Part shown: one piece after another, positions 9,292 to 17,804 of the stretch
How positions within the stretch are numbered: the first letter of the stretch is position 1
Layout of the letters: the number at the start of each line of letters is the position of its first letter
Assembly (NCBI RefSeq): GCF_009711415.1
Contig: NZ_SMLZ01000116.1
Coordinates: 3,000-66,999 of the forward strand
Reading direction: 5' to 3'
Source: Roseibium denhamense
GTDB lineage: Bacteria; Pseudomonadota; Alphaproteobacteria; Rhizobiales; Stappiaceae
Length of the DNA stretch: 64,000 bases
Notes under the pieces: model-generated
What the model saw: only the letters and a program-made list of their open reading frames with translations
What the model was told of the DNA's origin: nothing
Database searches by the model: none
Translations under genes and position numbers: made by a program

Positions 9292-10308
9292 ATGTTTTTA
9301 AGAAGCGAGACCCAGACCCGCATGATCTTGCACCGTATTGCCGCCATTGTGACTGTTCTGACTTCTTGCGTTGCGTCTGTCGGCGCAGCAATGGCCGATG
9401 ACCAGGCATTCATTACAATCGGCACCGGTGGTGTGACTGGCGTTTATTACCCAGCGGGCGGGGCAACTTGTAAGATTGTGAACCTGACGCGGGCGGAGCA
9501 TGGCGTTCGCTGTTCCGTCGAGACCTCTCTCGGGTCGATCTCCAATTTGGACAAGCTGAGCGAAGGGGGGCTCGACTTTGGCTATGTTCAGTCGGATTGG
9601 CAGCACCATGCGGTTAACGGCACTTCGATCTTTGAAGGCTCCGGTCCGTTTCCGAAACTGAGATCAGTGTTTTCCCTTCATACCGAAACCGCCACGATTG
9701 TTGTGCCCAAAGACTCTGACTTCTTCGAATTGTCCGATCTGAAAGGGGCTGAAATCAGTGTTGGGCAGGACGGGTCCGGGTCTGCTGCGACTTGGGATGC
9801 CCTTATTTCCGAATTTGGCTGGTCTGAGGCTGACCTCGCCAATATTGCCCGCCTAGATATGTCCGAATTGTCGGAGGCGCTGTGTTCCGGGCGGATCGAA
9901 GCGTATTTTGTCATGGTTGGCCATCCGGCGAGCATCGTGGAAGACACGCTTGCACAGTGTGACATCCGTATCCTGGGGATTGATGGACCGGCCGCAGATG
10001 TGCTGCTGGACGAACGGCCATACTACCATGCATCGACTATTGACCGGTTCTATGAGGGCCAGGGCGCGCCGGTCCCTTCATTTGGTGTGCTGGCCACCTT
10101 TGTCACATCAGAAGATATGCCGGATCGTATCGTTGCCACCCTCGTCAGGTCCATTTTGGAAAACTTCGAGGGCTTCAAACGCCTGCATCCAGCCCTTGGT
10201 CAACTGGACATGGTTGAAATGGTAAACCGGCCCGGCGCGGCACCGCTTCACAATGGCGCATTGAATTACTACCGCGAACGGGGCCTTTTGCCGGGCGCGG
10301 CCGAATAA
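9292..10308 (+). CDS. TAXI-family TRAP transporter solute-binding protein (orphan)
   Basis: A periplasmic binding protein with an N-terminal signal peptide (hydrophobic AAIVTVLTSCVASVGAAMA) and the TAXI hallmark ITIGTGGVTGVYYPAGGA. Later segments such as TSLGSISNLDKLSEGGLDFGYVQSDW and TIVVPKDS also fit the family. Family knowledge: TAXI proteins deliver solutes such as glutamate or other carboxylates to a fused DctQM permease. No permease is nearby, so it is an orphan or works with one elsewhere. The start is uncertain: in-frame candidates are GTG 9226, ATG 9292 and ATG 9322, none with a strong ribosome-binding site; all keep a signal peptide. Confidence 0.85.
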   Translation: MFLRSETQTRMILHRIAAIVTVLTSCVASVGAAMADDQAFITIGTGGVTGVYYPAGGATCKIVNLTRAEHGVRCSVETSLGSISNLDKLSEGGLDFGYVQSDWQHHAVNGTSIFEGSGPFPKLRSVFSLHTETATIVVPKDSDFFELSDLKGAEISVGQDGSGSAATWDALISEFGWSEADLANIARLDMSELSEALCSGRIEAYFVMVGHPASIVEDTLAQCDIRILGIDGPAADVLLDERPYYHASTIDRFYEGQGAPVPSFGVLATFVTSEDMPDRIVATLVRSILENFEGFKRLHPALGQLDMVEMVNRPGAAPLHNGALNYYRERGLLPGAAE

Positions 10309-10445
10309 GCGCCGCCACCGGGGTCTGTACCTACTCTCTAAAAGGTGAGCGGATTTTGTTTGTGCTCGCGGCTGTGAGAAGGGTAAGACCGGTCATTCAC
10401 TGTCTTCAAGGTTTCTGTCGCAACGCGCCGAGGTAAGCAGGTTTT

Positions 10446-11186
10446 ATGGTTCAGGATGTCACCCTCATCGGGGCTTTGCTCGCCGGTGTCCTGTCGTTTG
10501 TGTCTCCCTGTGTTCTTCCTTTGGTTCCGCCATATCTTGGCTATCTGGCCGGCATGTCCCTCGACCAGATGACAGGTTCGGAAGGTGACCGCGAAACGGC
10601 AAGCCGCCGGGTGTTTTTCAGCGCTCTGGTTTTCGTCCTCGGGTTTTCGACGGTCTTTGTTCTATTGGGGGCAACAGCAAGTTTTCTCGGGCAGTTCATC
10701 CGGACTTACCTGGACTATTTCGGGTATGTCGCGGGCGCCATCATCATTGTGATGGGTTTGCATTTCCTCGGTGTGTTCCGGATCGGTCTTCTCTACCGGG
10801 AGGCGCGGGTGCATGTTGACCAAAAGCCTGCCGGTCCGCTCGGCGCATATGTCATTGGGCTTGCGTTCGGATTTGGATGGACGCCTTGCATCGGACCTAT
10901 CCTGGCGGCGATCCTGTTCATCGCGGGCTCGAAGGATACGGTAAGCCAGGGAACGCTGCTGTTATCGGCCTACGCGCTCGGCCTTGGCATCCCGTTTCTG
11001 ATCGCCGCCCTGTTCGCCGGCCCGTTCCTGCGCTTCATGGCAAGGTTCCGCAAATATATGGGGTCGGTCGAAAAGGTTATGGGCGGCGTGCTCGTCGTGA
11101 CCGGTTGCCTGTTCTTGACCGGGCAAATGGCCGTGTTCTCTTACTGGTTGTTGGAAACCTTCCCGGCATTTCAATACATCGGTTAA
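10446..11186 (+). CDS. ccdA: Cytochrome c biogenesis protein CcdA
   Basis: A 246-residue, six-segment membrane protein. It passes electrons from thioredoxin across the inner membrane to periplasmic thiol proteins for cytochrome c maturation. It has the two family cysteine motifs: VLSFVSPCVLPLVPPYLGYLAG in segment 1 and GWTPCIGPILAAIL in segment 4. A GAGGTAAG ribosome-binding site precedes the ATG. Length fits CcdA rather than full DsbD. No other cytochrome c maturation gene is adjacent. Confidence 0.95.
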   Translation: MVQDVTLIGALLAGVLSFVSPCVLPLVPPYLGYLAGMSLDQMTGSEGDRETASRRVFFSALVFVLGFSTVFVLLGATASFLGQFIRTYLDYFGYVAGAIIIVMGLHFLGVFRIGLLYREARVHVDQKPAGPLGAYVIGLAFGFGWTPCIGPILAAILFIAGSKDTVSQGTLLLSAYALGLGIPFLIAALFAGPFLRFMARFRKYMGSVEKVMGGVLVVTGCLFLTGQMAVFSYWLLETFPAFQYIG

Positions 11187-11312
11187 GCCTGCAGTTCGGC
11201 CCTTCGCGTTGTGATAACCGTTTGCGCGGCGTCTCCGGATCATTCCCTTGTTTTCCAAGACTGTGCAGTGTTGACTGCTTGGTCTTCGGCAATAGTCAAA
11301 GGGATATGTGCA

Positions 11313-11852
11313 ATGAAGAGCCACCAGATCTCGCGCAAAGCAGCTGCCAAGAAGGGTGTTAAGAGCCGCGTTGCCCGAATTCCAAAGAGTGTTCCGCCAA
11401 CACCGCAGTTTGTTCAGCCGGTCGCTATGGAAATGATCAGCGATGCGGAAAAAAATGTTCACGACAGACTGGAATTGATGCGGCAAAGGATCAATGCGCT
11501 CGAAAGTGAAGTTGCGCGCCTCAGATCCGTAATCTCAATTTCCGGCGGTGATGTTGACATTGTCGCGACCGGCAAGATCCATATATATGCGCATCAAGAT
11601 GTCATCGTCGACGCAGCCGGGAATGCCAATATCTGGGCTGGCAGTGCGGTATCCGTGTCTTCCAGTACCGTTGAGGTGTCCGCTTCTGGCTCTGTCGCAA
11701 TTGAAGGCAGCACAATCGACATCGACGGTTCGGACATAGATTTGAACGCACCGATGTGCGATGTCGCAGGCGCGCTGAGCTGTACGGTTCTGACCGCATC
11801 GGCATCAGTGGTATCTCCGGCGTATACGCCAGGTGCCGGCAATATCTGGTAG
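11313..11852 (+). CDS. Unknown protein with a spike-like beta-helix C-terminal region
   Basis: From the ATG at 11313 (AAAGGGA ribosome-binding site 8 bp upstream) the product has 179 residues. The N-terminal 45 residues are basic (KSHQISRKAAAKKGVKSR), then comes a coiled-coil segment at about 55-75 (NVHDRLELMRQRINALESEV). The rest is a run of short beta repeats with alternating hydrophobic residues (VDIVATGKIHIYAHQDVIVD, VSVSSSTVEVSASGSVAIEG), ending YTPGAGNIW. The beta part resembles the triple-stranded helix of phage tail spikes and VgrG (gp5/DUF2345 type). No other phage or type VI genes are near. An upstream in-frame start at 11211 lacks support. The function is unknown. Confidence 0.75.
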   Translation: MKSHQISRKAAAKKGVKSRVARIPKSVPPTPQFVQPVAMEMISDAEKNVHDRLELMRQRINALESEVARLRSVISISGGDVDIVATGKIHIYAHQDVIVDAAGNANIWAGSAVSVSSSTVEVSASGSVAIEGSTIDIDGSDIDLNAPMCDVAGALSCTVLTASASVVSPAYTPGAGNIW

Positions 11853-12057
11853 GCTTAGGCGCAATCCGTCACCATCAATCAAGTGCCCTATACTGATCGT
11901 TGATAGGGTGGCCGCGAGTGACGAAATTCATTTTGGGATGTGTGGCACGCCCCTATTGACCGGCACAAGACGGGGAGACCGCACGGCACCACGATTGGTG
12001 TGTCAAGCCATGCCAACGTTTTTCAGCGCGTTAAAACAGTCAGAACGTTTTTGGAAA

Positions 12058-12074
12058 AGTGGCTCCCTGAGTAG
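12058..12074. repeat. Left attachment-site repeat (copy of tRNA-Asn 3' end)
   Basis: AGTGGCTCCCTGAGTAG is identical to 45348-45364. After the exact part, similarity to the tRNA T-arm continues weakly (AACCT at the same offset). No functional tRNA is formed here. Confidence 0.75.
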
Positions 12075-12159
12075 AATGCCAACCTCTCGATATAATTTTC
12101 ATAAAGCACTGAATAATAACAGTAAAGAAATTTGATAGATAATCTAGAAACCCCACTAT

Positions 12160-12180
12160 TTACCCCAAACTTACCCCAAA
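12160..12180. promoter_or_regulatory. Two TTACCCC(AAA) direct repeats, likely integrase arm-type sites (left end)
   Basis: TTACCCCAAA starts at 12160 and again at 12171 (11-bp spacing), 86 bp inside the left att repeat. The same motif occurs four times beside the integrase at the right end. Confidence 0.6.
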
Positions 12181-12304
12181 AGATTTTTGTTGGATTGCGA
12201 CGGGGCGATGAAATCAGAGCTTTTCAAGTAGTGCTGTTTGAGAGTTTAGAAGACCGAATTGCAAACCGGCGGTCTTGCCGCGGCCGATGTTGGAGCATCA
12301 CCCC

Positions 12305-12332
12305 ATGCCAATACAGATTGGCATGGCATGCC
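12305..12332. repeat. Cluster of ATGCCAAT-type palindromes
   Basis: ATGCCAAT-ACAG-ATTGGCAT (12305-12324) is a perfect dyad, followed at once by the palindrome GGCATGCC (12325-12332) and CAACC. ATGCCAAC also occurs at 12010 and 12077. The cluster could be protein-binding sites, for example for an excisionase. Confidence 0.5.
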
Positions 12333-12773
12333 AACCACAGTGGGCATGCATAAGAACAGTATATATAAAACAACATTGTCTGATGAAAACGAGCCCAATC
12401 GCTCAAGCCATGGCTACACTCCTCGTGATCGAAATGGGGCTCGGTTTGAGCTGTTCTTGATCAGTTGCAGGATGGTTTTGCATGAAATTGCTTTGACGCG
12501 AATATGGCTGATTTCAATGTGAGTAGGCATGTATCTTAACAATCGCAAAGGCTTATGCCGTAGCTCTCAAAGATCGCATCAATTGTCAAACCTCTGCACG
12601 ACAAGGATGCTAAATGCGACCAGAAACAAATTTTTAATTGGTTCGGATTTCCTGAATGCGAGGAAAAAGATACAATATTTCAACTGCATGCAACTTGGAG
12701 TAGGCCATTAGAACGCAAGTAAGAAGTCGCTTCAAATGGCTAATGCACAGCTTTTGGGGGATTTGAGGGTTGA

Positions 12774-12790
12774 TTTAGTGCGACACTAAA
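12774..12790. repeat. Perfect dyad TTTAGTG-CGA-CACTAAA
   Basis: A perfect 7-bp-arm inverted repeat 28 bp before an orphan terminator. It may be an operator or the first hairpin of a small RNA. Confidence 0.5.
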
Positions 12791-12817
12791 CGTTAGGGTT
12801 TAGTCACTCTCACCAAG

Positions 12818-12850
12818 TGCGCCACCGGGCAACCGGGCGGCGCATTTTTT
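12818..12850 (+). terminator. Orphan Rho-independent terminator
   Basis: TGCGCC and GGCGCA form an outer stem, CCGG pairs with CCGG inside around a GCAA tetraloop, and six T follow. No protein gene lies directly upstream on this strand, so it may end a small RNA. Confidence 0.65.
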
Positions 12851-13499
12851 GTTCTAGTTCATTAGTGCCGGGGAGGTGGGAATGTTGGATCAATCTCAAA
12901 ACCGACATCATTTAGGCAGCATCGGGCAGAGCGAGCACATGAGATGTAGCCAGAAAAACGCGCGGGTCCTTTCAGGTTGTTATCTGTCCCACGAGGTCAT
13001 TCGCCATCCCAGGACACGGACGCACGTGGTGTTCGCGGAGGTGTCAGGTTCATGGTCAGGGTCATGTTTTAACGACAGGTGCCTGTGCTGACTTTTTTGA
13101 ATAGGAACCGTGAACTGCGTTATATGGCAGACGACCAGTTTAGTCCTCTTTGAAAAACAACGAGCATGATCTGCGGGATTTGTTTTCTGCCTCATCTACG
13201 ACCAACAATCCGTTGGTAATTGTAAGCGACACGCTTCAACAATAGATCGGCTACGTGCCCGCAGAGGTGGCTGGTCCAATCCGTTTAGTTCCTAGGAACT
13301 TCGTCAACGCGGTTTACGCCGAGCTATTCGGATGAAGGGTCTTGACCCAACACTGCCTGAGGCGGCGGGTTTTCGTGAGCCAAGGAGGGGCTGAAAAGCA
13401 TTGCCGACAGGCGTCACTGATTCACCCGGCCAGCGTTCTTAGTGCGCAGATGACTGTGGTGCCGCTTGACGATACGATAGCACGCTACACCTACGTCCC

Positions 13500-14255
13500 A
13501 TGACCGACTTTCAACACAGCCTGGATCCAGTGGCGCACGGCAACCGCGCCTCCCAAGGGAAACCGCGTTTGGCAGCCGGGTTTATAGCGGTTTCCGCCGG
13601 TCTTTTTGGCGGATTGGTTTTTTTGACCCTGATCCCAAACTGGGGAGGGGCGCAACCAACGTTTCGGGCTGCCGCTGTCTATCTCGCCGGCCTCCACCTG
13701 ATTGCGCGCGGCCTACGTTACAATTTCCCCTACGGCGCGTTTGGTTTGTGCAACACGATCACCTTGACGCGCTTTACGCTTGTTGCCGCGCTTTTTGCCG
13801 CCACAGTGGCCGGTGTCGGCCCGTCTTGGTATGTGGTCGCACTTGCGACGCTCGCATTGGCGCTTGATGAGGCGGATGGTTATGCAGCCCGGCGTCAGGA
13901 GCACGTCTCCGCCTTTGGGGCCCGTTTCGATATGGAGGTGGATGCGGCCCTGGCGCTTGTTCTGGCGCTCAACGCCGCGATCAGTGCACCGATTGGCTGG
14001 ATCGTGCTCAGCATCGGTTTGCCACGGTACGTCTTCGCCGTGGCGGGATTGGCATTGCCCCGGCTTCAAGGCGCCTTGCCCGACAGCGTTGTCCGCAAAA
14101 CCATCTGCGTGCTGCAACTGAGCGGGTTGCTCTTACTTCAAGCGCCGGGCCTTCCAGATCTGGCCGGGCCGGTAATCGTTGTGGTCATCGCAGCTCTGCT
14201 GGCTGGGTCATTCCTGAAGGATATCCTATGGCTTCATCGCCGCAAACCAGCCTGA
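13500..14255 (+). CDS. CDP-alcohol phosphatidyltransferase family membrane protein
   Basis: A 251-residue membrane enzyme with the complete CDP-alcohol phosphotransferase motif DEADGYAAR...G...D...D at about residues 121-146. It transfers a phospho-alcohol from a CDP carrier in the membrane. The substrate cannot be told from sequence. It overlaps the next gene by 28 bp, so it is the first gene of a three-gene operon with a sulfatase-fold protein and a flippase-like protein. Together they suggest synthesis or transfer of an envelope lipid or head group. No strong ribosome-binding site precedes the ATG at 13500. Confidence 0.85.
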   Translation: MTDFQHSLDPVAHGNRASQGKPRLAAGFIAVSAGLFGGLVFLTLIPNWGGAQPTFRAAAVYLAGLHLIARGLRYNFPYGAFGLCNTITLTRFTLVAALFAATVAGVGPSWYVVALATLALALDEADGYAARRQEHVSAFGARFDMEVDAALALVLALNAAISAPIGWIVLSIGLPRYVFAVAGLALPRLQGALPDSVVRKTICVLQLSGLLLLQAPGLPDLAGPVIVVVIAALLAGSFLKDILWLHRRKPA

Positions 14256-15898
14256 GGACCGCGGCGGCTGTTGTTGTGGCCACCCTGGCCCTGCATCTGG
14301 TCTTGATCCAGCCGAACCATCCCGGGGCCATGACATTTGGCGCGTTGACCCTGTTCCCGCTGGAGTTGCCAGTTCTCATTTGCGGGCTTCTTTTGATCGG
14401 AGCAGCCCCATGGGCGGTTTGGGTCCGCAGCACACTGGTGGTCGTCCTCCTCTTGATCGCGCTGTTAAAGATCGCCGACGTTGTCATGTTTACCGCTCTA
14501 AGCCGTGGGTTTAATCCGGTCACAGACATGCCCCTGATTGAATCCGGTGTGGATCTTGCGGTCCGGACCATGGGGGGGCCACTGGCTCTGGCTGCAGCGG
14601 CGGCGGCTGCGCTCGGCCTAGGGCTGGCGGCAGGGGGGCTCTGGTGGGCGACCGGAGTGTTCACAGGCCTGTCTTTGCGGGTGCCGCTCAAACCCGCCCT
14701 TGGTGCGGTGTTTGCTGCTTTTCTGCTCACGGTTGTTGCTCAAATCGGGCAGGTGATGGCCGGATGGACTTTACCCTTAAAGCCGCCGGGGGCAGCGTTT
14801 ACGGCCCGGATTGGTGCAGAACGCGTCGTGTTGGTCCGACAGACACTGGCAGGTCTCAAGGCGTTTGAAGCCGCGGCCGCACAGGATGCTTATGCCGGTC
14901 AGGCTAACCTTCTCGACACCATAGACCGCGACGTCCTGCTGATTTTCATCGAAAGTTATGGCCGGACGAGTTTTAGCACGGAGCGCTATACCACAAGCCA
15001 CCTGGAGATTCTGGAGACTGCCGAAACAAGGCTGGCTGAGCTGGGCATCGCCTCAAGATCCGGCTTTTTGACAGCACCGACACGCGGCGGGCAAAGCTGG
15101 TTGAGCCATGCAACCTTGTCCAACGGTCTTTGGGTTGCCGATCAGGCAAGTTATGGCGCTGTTCTGTCAAGCAGCCGCAACACGCTCTTCCACCTTGCCG
15201 CGGCCGCCGGGTTTCGAACCGCGGCCGTGATGCCGCAAATCACGCTGGAGTGGCCGGAGTCGGACACGATGGGCTTCGAGACGGTGCTTGCGGCCAAGGA
15301 TCTTGGATACGCGGGCGATCCCTTCAATTGGGTCACCATGCCGGATCAATTCACCCTGTCTGCCATGCATCGGCTTTTGCGCCAGGGGCCGGCTGACCGC
15401 AACCTTTTTGCCCAGATTGCGCTTGGGTCTTCGCATGCGCCATGGGTGCCGGTTCCCGAACTTGTCGACTGGAGCGACGTCGGGGATGGGCGGATCTTCA
15501 ATACAATGGCGGCAGCCGGTGATCCGCCTAAGGTTGTCTGGCAGGATCGAGACCGGGTGCGCGATCAGTACCGCCTTGCTATCGACTATGCTCTGACGAT
15601 TGTTTTTGATTACATTGCTCGGCAGGCAGATAGACCACCGCTGGTCATTGTTGTCGGGTACCATCAACCGGCAACGTTTGTGGCCCTCGATGAAAGAGAT
15701 CACGTTCCGATGCATGTGGTCGGGCCGGCGCATCTCGTTGCAAAATCCGAGCGATGGGGCCTAGTAGAGGGCTTGGTGCCGGCGCCTGACGCCAGCGCGC
15801 GGCCAATGAACGAGCTGCGTAACCTCATTCTGGAGACTTTCTCGACCGACGGCGCAGCTGACAGTGAGGGGGCGGCTGATGCTGCTGGGGCGCCGTGA
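14228..15898 (+). CDS. Sulfatase/alkaline phosphatase-superfamily membrane protein
   Basis: A 556-residue protein with about four to five N-terminal membrane segments (residues 10-190) and a periplasmic hydrolase/transferase domain. The motif VLLIFIESYGRTSF (about residue 240) holds the metal/nucleophile region of the LtaS/EptA-like superfamily, and ALGSSHAPW and VVGYHQPA follow. Members of this fold move or remove phospho-head groups on lipids or glycans. It overlaps the CDP-alcohol transferase upstream by 28 bp and the flippase-like gene downstream, so all three are likely co-translated. The exact reaction is unknown. Confidence 0.8.
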   Translation: MASSPQTSLRTAAAVVVATLALHLVLIQPNHPGAMTFGALTLFPLELPVLICGLLLIGAAPWAVWVRSTLVVVLLLIALLKIADVVMFTALSRGFNPVTDMPLIESGVDLAVRTMGGPLALAAAAAAALGLGLAAGGLWWATGVFTGLSLRVPLKPALGAVFAAFLLTVVAQIGQVMAGWTLPLKPPGAAFTARIGAERVVLVRQTLAGLKAFEAAAAQDAYAGQANLLDTIDRDVLLIFIESYGRTSFSTERYTTSHLEILETAETRLAELGIASRSGFLTAPTRGGQSWLSHATLSNGLWVADQASYGAVLSSSRNTLFHLAAAAGFRTAAVMPQITLEWPESDTMGFETVLAAKDLGYAGDPFNWVTMPDQFTLSAMHRLLRQGPADRNLFAQIALGSSHAPWVPVPELVDWSDVGDGRIFNTMAAAGDPPKVVWQDRDRVRDQYRLAIDYALTIVFDYIARQADRPPLVIVVGYHQPATFVALDERDHVPMHVVGPAHLVAKSERWGLVEGLVPAPDASARPMNELRNLILETFSTDGAADSEGAADAAGAP

Positions 15899-16836
15899 TG
15901 CACCGCCGGATTGCTCTTTTTTCCGTGAAGGTGGCGGTGACCGCGGGGCTGTTCTTCCTCCTATGGCGGGCCGCCGATGGACCTCGGGCACTTCAGTCTC
16001 TGGCGTTGGCCGACTGGCAATGGATTGTCATCGCGGTTGTCATCCTGCATATCCACACGGGCTTGGCAGCGTTTAGATGGCAGTTCACCGCGCGCCAGCT
16101 TGGGCTCTCGTTTGGGCCTTGGCGGGCGCTTGGCGAATACTATCTCGCCCAGTTCGTGAACCAGTCGCTTCCGGGCGGCCTGCTTGGCGATGTCGGCCGC
16201 GCAGTGCGCGGACGCAAGCACGCAGGACTGACACTCTCTGGCCATGCCGTTGTCTTGGAGCGCCTCGCAGGCCAGATTGCCATGGCGGCGACCCTCGCTG
16301 TTGGGGTTGCAGTTACCCTTGTCGGCTCTGGGGAACTGAACTGGCCCGGAATTGTTGTACCCCTTGCAAGCGTCCTGGCCATCTGCGCTGCAGGGATCGC
16401 TGGGCTGATCGTGCTTTCGCGGTTCCGAGCGGAAGTGAGTCCGTCCGCGACCAGTTTTTACCGGTCGTTTCACGCGGCTTTCAGCGGCCGGTGGATACTC
16501 TTATCCCAAATCGGTTTCAGTCTTGGGACAACGGTTGCCATTCTGCTGGCCTTTGTGGTGTGCGCGCGTTCTGTCGGCCTGGATTTGCCTGTCTCTGCAA
16601 GTCTGACGCTGGTTCCCCTTGTTCTACTTGCGATGCTCATACCGGTTTCCGTAGCCGGTTGGGGACTTCGGGAGGGCGCAGCCGTCGCGCTCCTCCCGAT
16701 TGCGGGGGCAGCGCCGGCAGAGGCACTTGCAGCCAGCATTGTCTTCGGGCTGACAGGCGTCGTAACTGCACTGCCCGGGGGGCTGGTTCTGCTGCTGGAT
16801 CCAACGCCGTCTCAGCAAGGTCGGAAGGACGCTTGA
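15898..16836 (+). CDS. Lysylphosphatidylglycerol synthase TM-region/flippase-like protein (UPF0104 type)
   Basis: A 312-residue integral membrane protein with about eight hydrophobic segments and the family-typical YYLAQFVNQSLPGGLLGDVGRAVRGRK and PVSVAGWGLREGAAVALLPIAG segments. Family knowledge: these domains resemble the flippase part of MprF and often sit beside lipid or glycan synthesis genes. The ATG at 15898 overlaps the upstream stop; a GTG at 15895 is an alternative. It is the third gene of the lipid/envelope cluster and may move the lipid product across the membrane. Confidence 0.85.
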   Translation: MHRRIALFSVKVAVTAGLFFLLWRAADGPRALQSLALADWQWIVIAVVILHIHTGLAAFRWQFTARQLGLSFGPWRALGEYYLAQFVNQSLPGGLLGDVGRAVRGRKHAGLTLSGHAVVLERLAGQIAMAATLAVGVAVTLVGSGELNWPGIVVPLASVLAICAAGIAGLIVLSRFRAEVSPSATSFYRSFHAAFSGRWILLSQIGFSLGTTVAILLAFVVCARSVGLDLPVSASLTLVPLVLLAMLIPVSVAGWGLREGAAVALLPIAGAAPAEALAASIVFGLTGVVTALPGGLVLLLDPTPSQQGRKDA

Positions 16837-17257
16837 GCCTTGGACCAGGATCGCTCCTGTCCAGAACGCCTGCTTGATTGCGCCGATGGCCCTTAAAAAA
16901 TGGGACGTGGTGAAGGCAGACCTGACCGCTGAACCCACGCTTCTTATCGCGCAGTGGCGCCACCAAACGTCAGGCGATGCGATATGTCAGCAATACGTCC
17001 CTGGGGATGAACTGCAGCGCGTTCATGACTTGCGCTGACCTTGATCGTTGGGGCAGCACCGGCTTCATGGGGCTCTTGCCACTGCAGGGAGCACCGGTAA
17101 CAGCCATCGCCAGCTTTCAGCCTAGGAAATCCGTAGCCCGGGACCGGGGGGGCTGAAGATCATTTTTCTGTGCCCTGGTAAACTCCAGGAACCCATCCAA
17201 AACCTCGTCGCAGATGACGTGGCGGCTCCGGTTTTGATATGGCTGAGACTGATCTGG
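16837..17257. other. Gene-free spacer between convergent genes
   Basis: This 421-bp stretch separates the end of the flippase-like gene from the end of the small minus-strand gene at 17258. I see no supported reading frame and no clear terminator hairpin with a T run. Confidence 0.5.
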
Positions 17258-17563
17258 TCAGGCCCGCAAGTCGCGGAGGTTCTCCAACTGAGCCAGGAGG
17301 ATGATCAGGTCTTCAGAAACGGCCATCAGGGCCGTGCGTTCAGCCTGCGCAGTCAGGTCCTCGATGGACGCGCCTTCGAGACGGGTGTGTACCTCTTCCA
17401 ACGCATCTGCTAGCCTGGCAAGGGCCGGGTGGCCTTCAAGGCCAAGAGAGCGGCATTCGTCGATGAGGTCTTCGAGCAGAAAATCGGCCTCCACCTCATA
17501 AAGGCTGAGGCCGTCCGGGGCGGCGTGCGGCGCAGACCGGCCGGACGTGTGATGCTCTTCCAT
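17258..17563 (-). CDS. Small hypothetical protein, 101 residues
   Basis: ATG at 17563 follows a TTGGAGT ribosome-binding site. The product is acidic and almost all helical, with regular leucines (DLIDECRSLGLEGHPALARL, LIILLAQLENLRDL). There is no signal peptide or membrane segment and I recognise no family. Its stop lies 240 bp before the CHASE-GGDEF gene region, but the two are not overlapping. The function is unknown. Confidence 0.6.
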   Translation of the reverse strand: MEEHHTSGRSAPHAAPDGLSLYEVEADFLLEDLIDECRSLGLEGHPALARLADALEEVHTRLEGASIEDLTAQAERTALMAVSEDLIILLAQLENLRDLRA

Positions 17564-17804
17564 CGACTGTCACTCCAAGTTGACAGTTCAGATCTACAGC
17601 GATTGCTCAAACATGTGTATCCGCCTTTCGCGGTACGCAAAGCCTGCAGGGGTTTATCCGGCACTACTGTACGGGTCCTTGCTTTATTTTCGCACGCAAG
17701 GCCCATAAAATGGGTGCGATCTGGCCATGCGTGACGGGACAATTACGGTGTGGGTTCCCAACGATGAGGCGCTCTGCCCGTGTTTTTGCGGGTATCAATA
17801 AGCG

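Larger units (their letters stand above)
12183..13499. other. Long gene-poor stretch at the left end of the island
   Basis: About 1.3 kb without a convincing gene. The short open frames here have no ribosome-binding sites or recognisable protein features. Base composition is more AT-rich than the flanks up to about 12800. It holds a palindromic cluster at 12305-12332, a dyad at 12774-12790 and a strong terminator at 12818-12850. Decayed element DNA is the simplest reading. Confidence 0.5.

Noticed and set aside
12876-13195. Short frames on both strands in the island's left end
   Set aside because: No ribosome-binding site and low-quality sequence; treated as non-coding.
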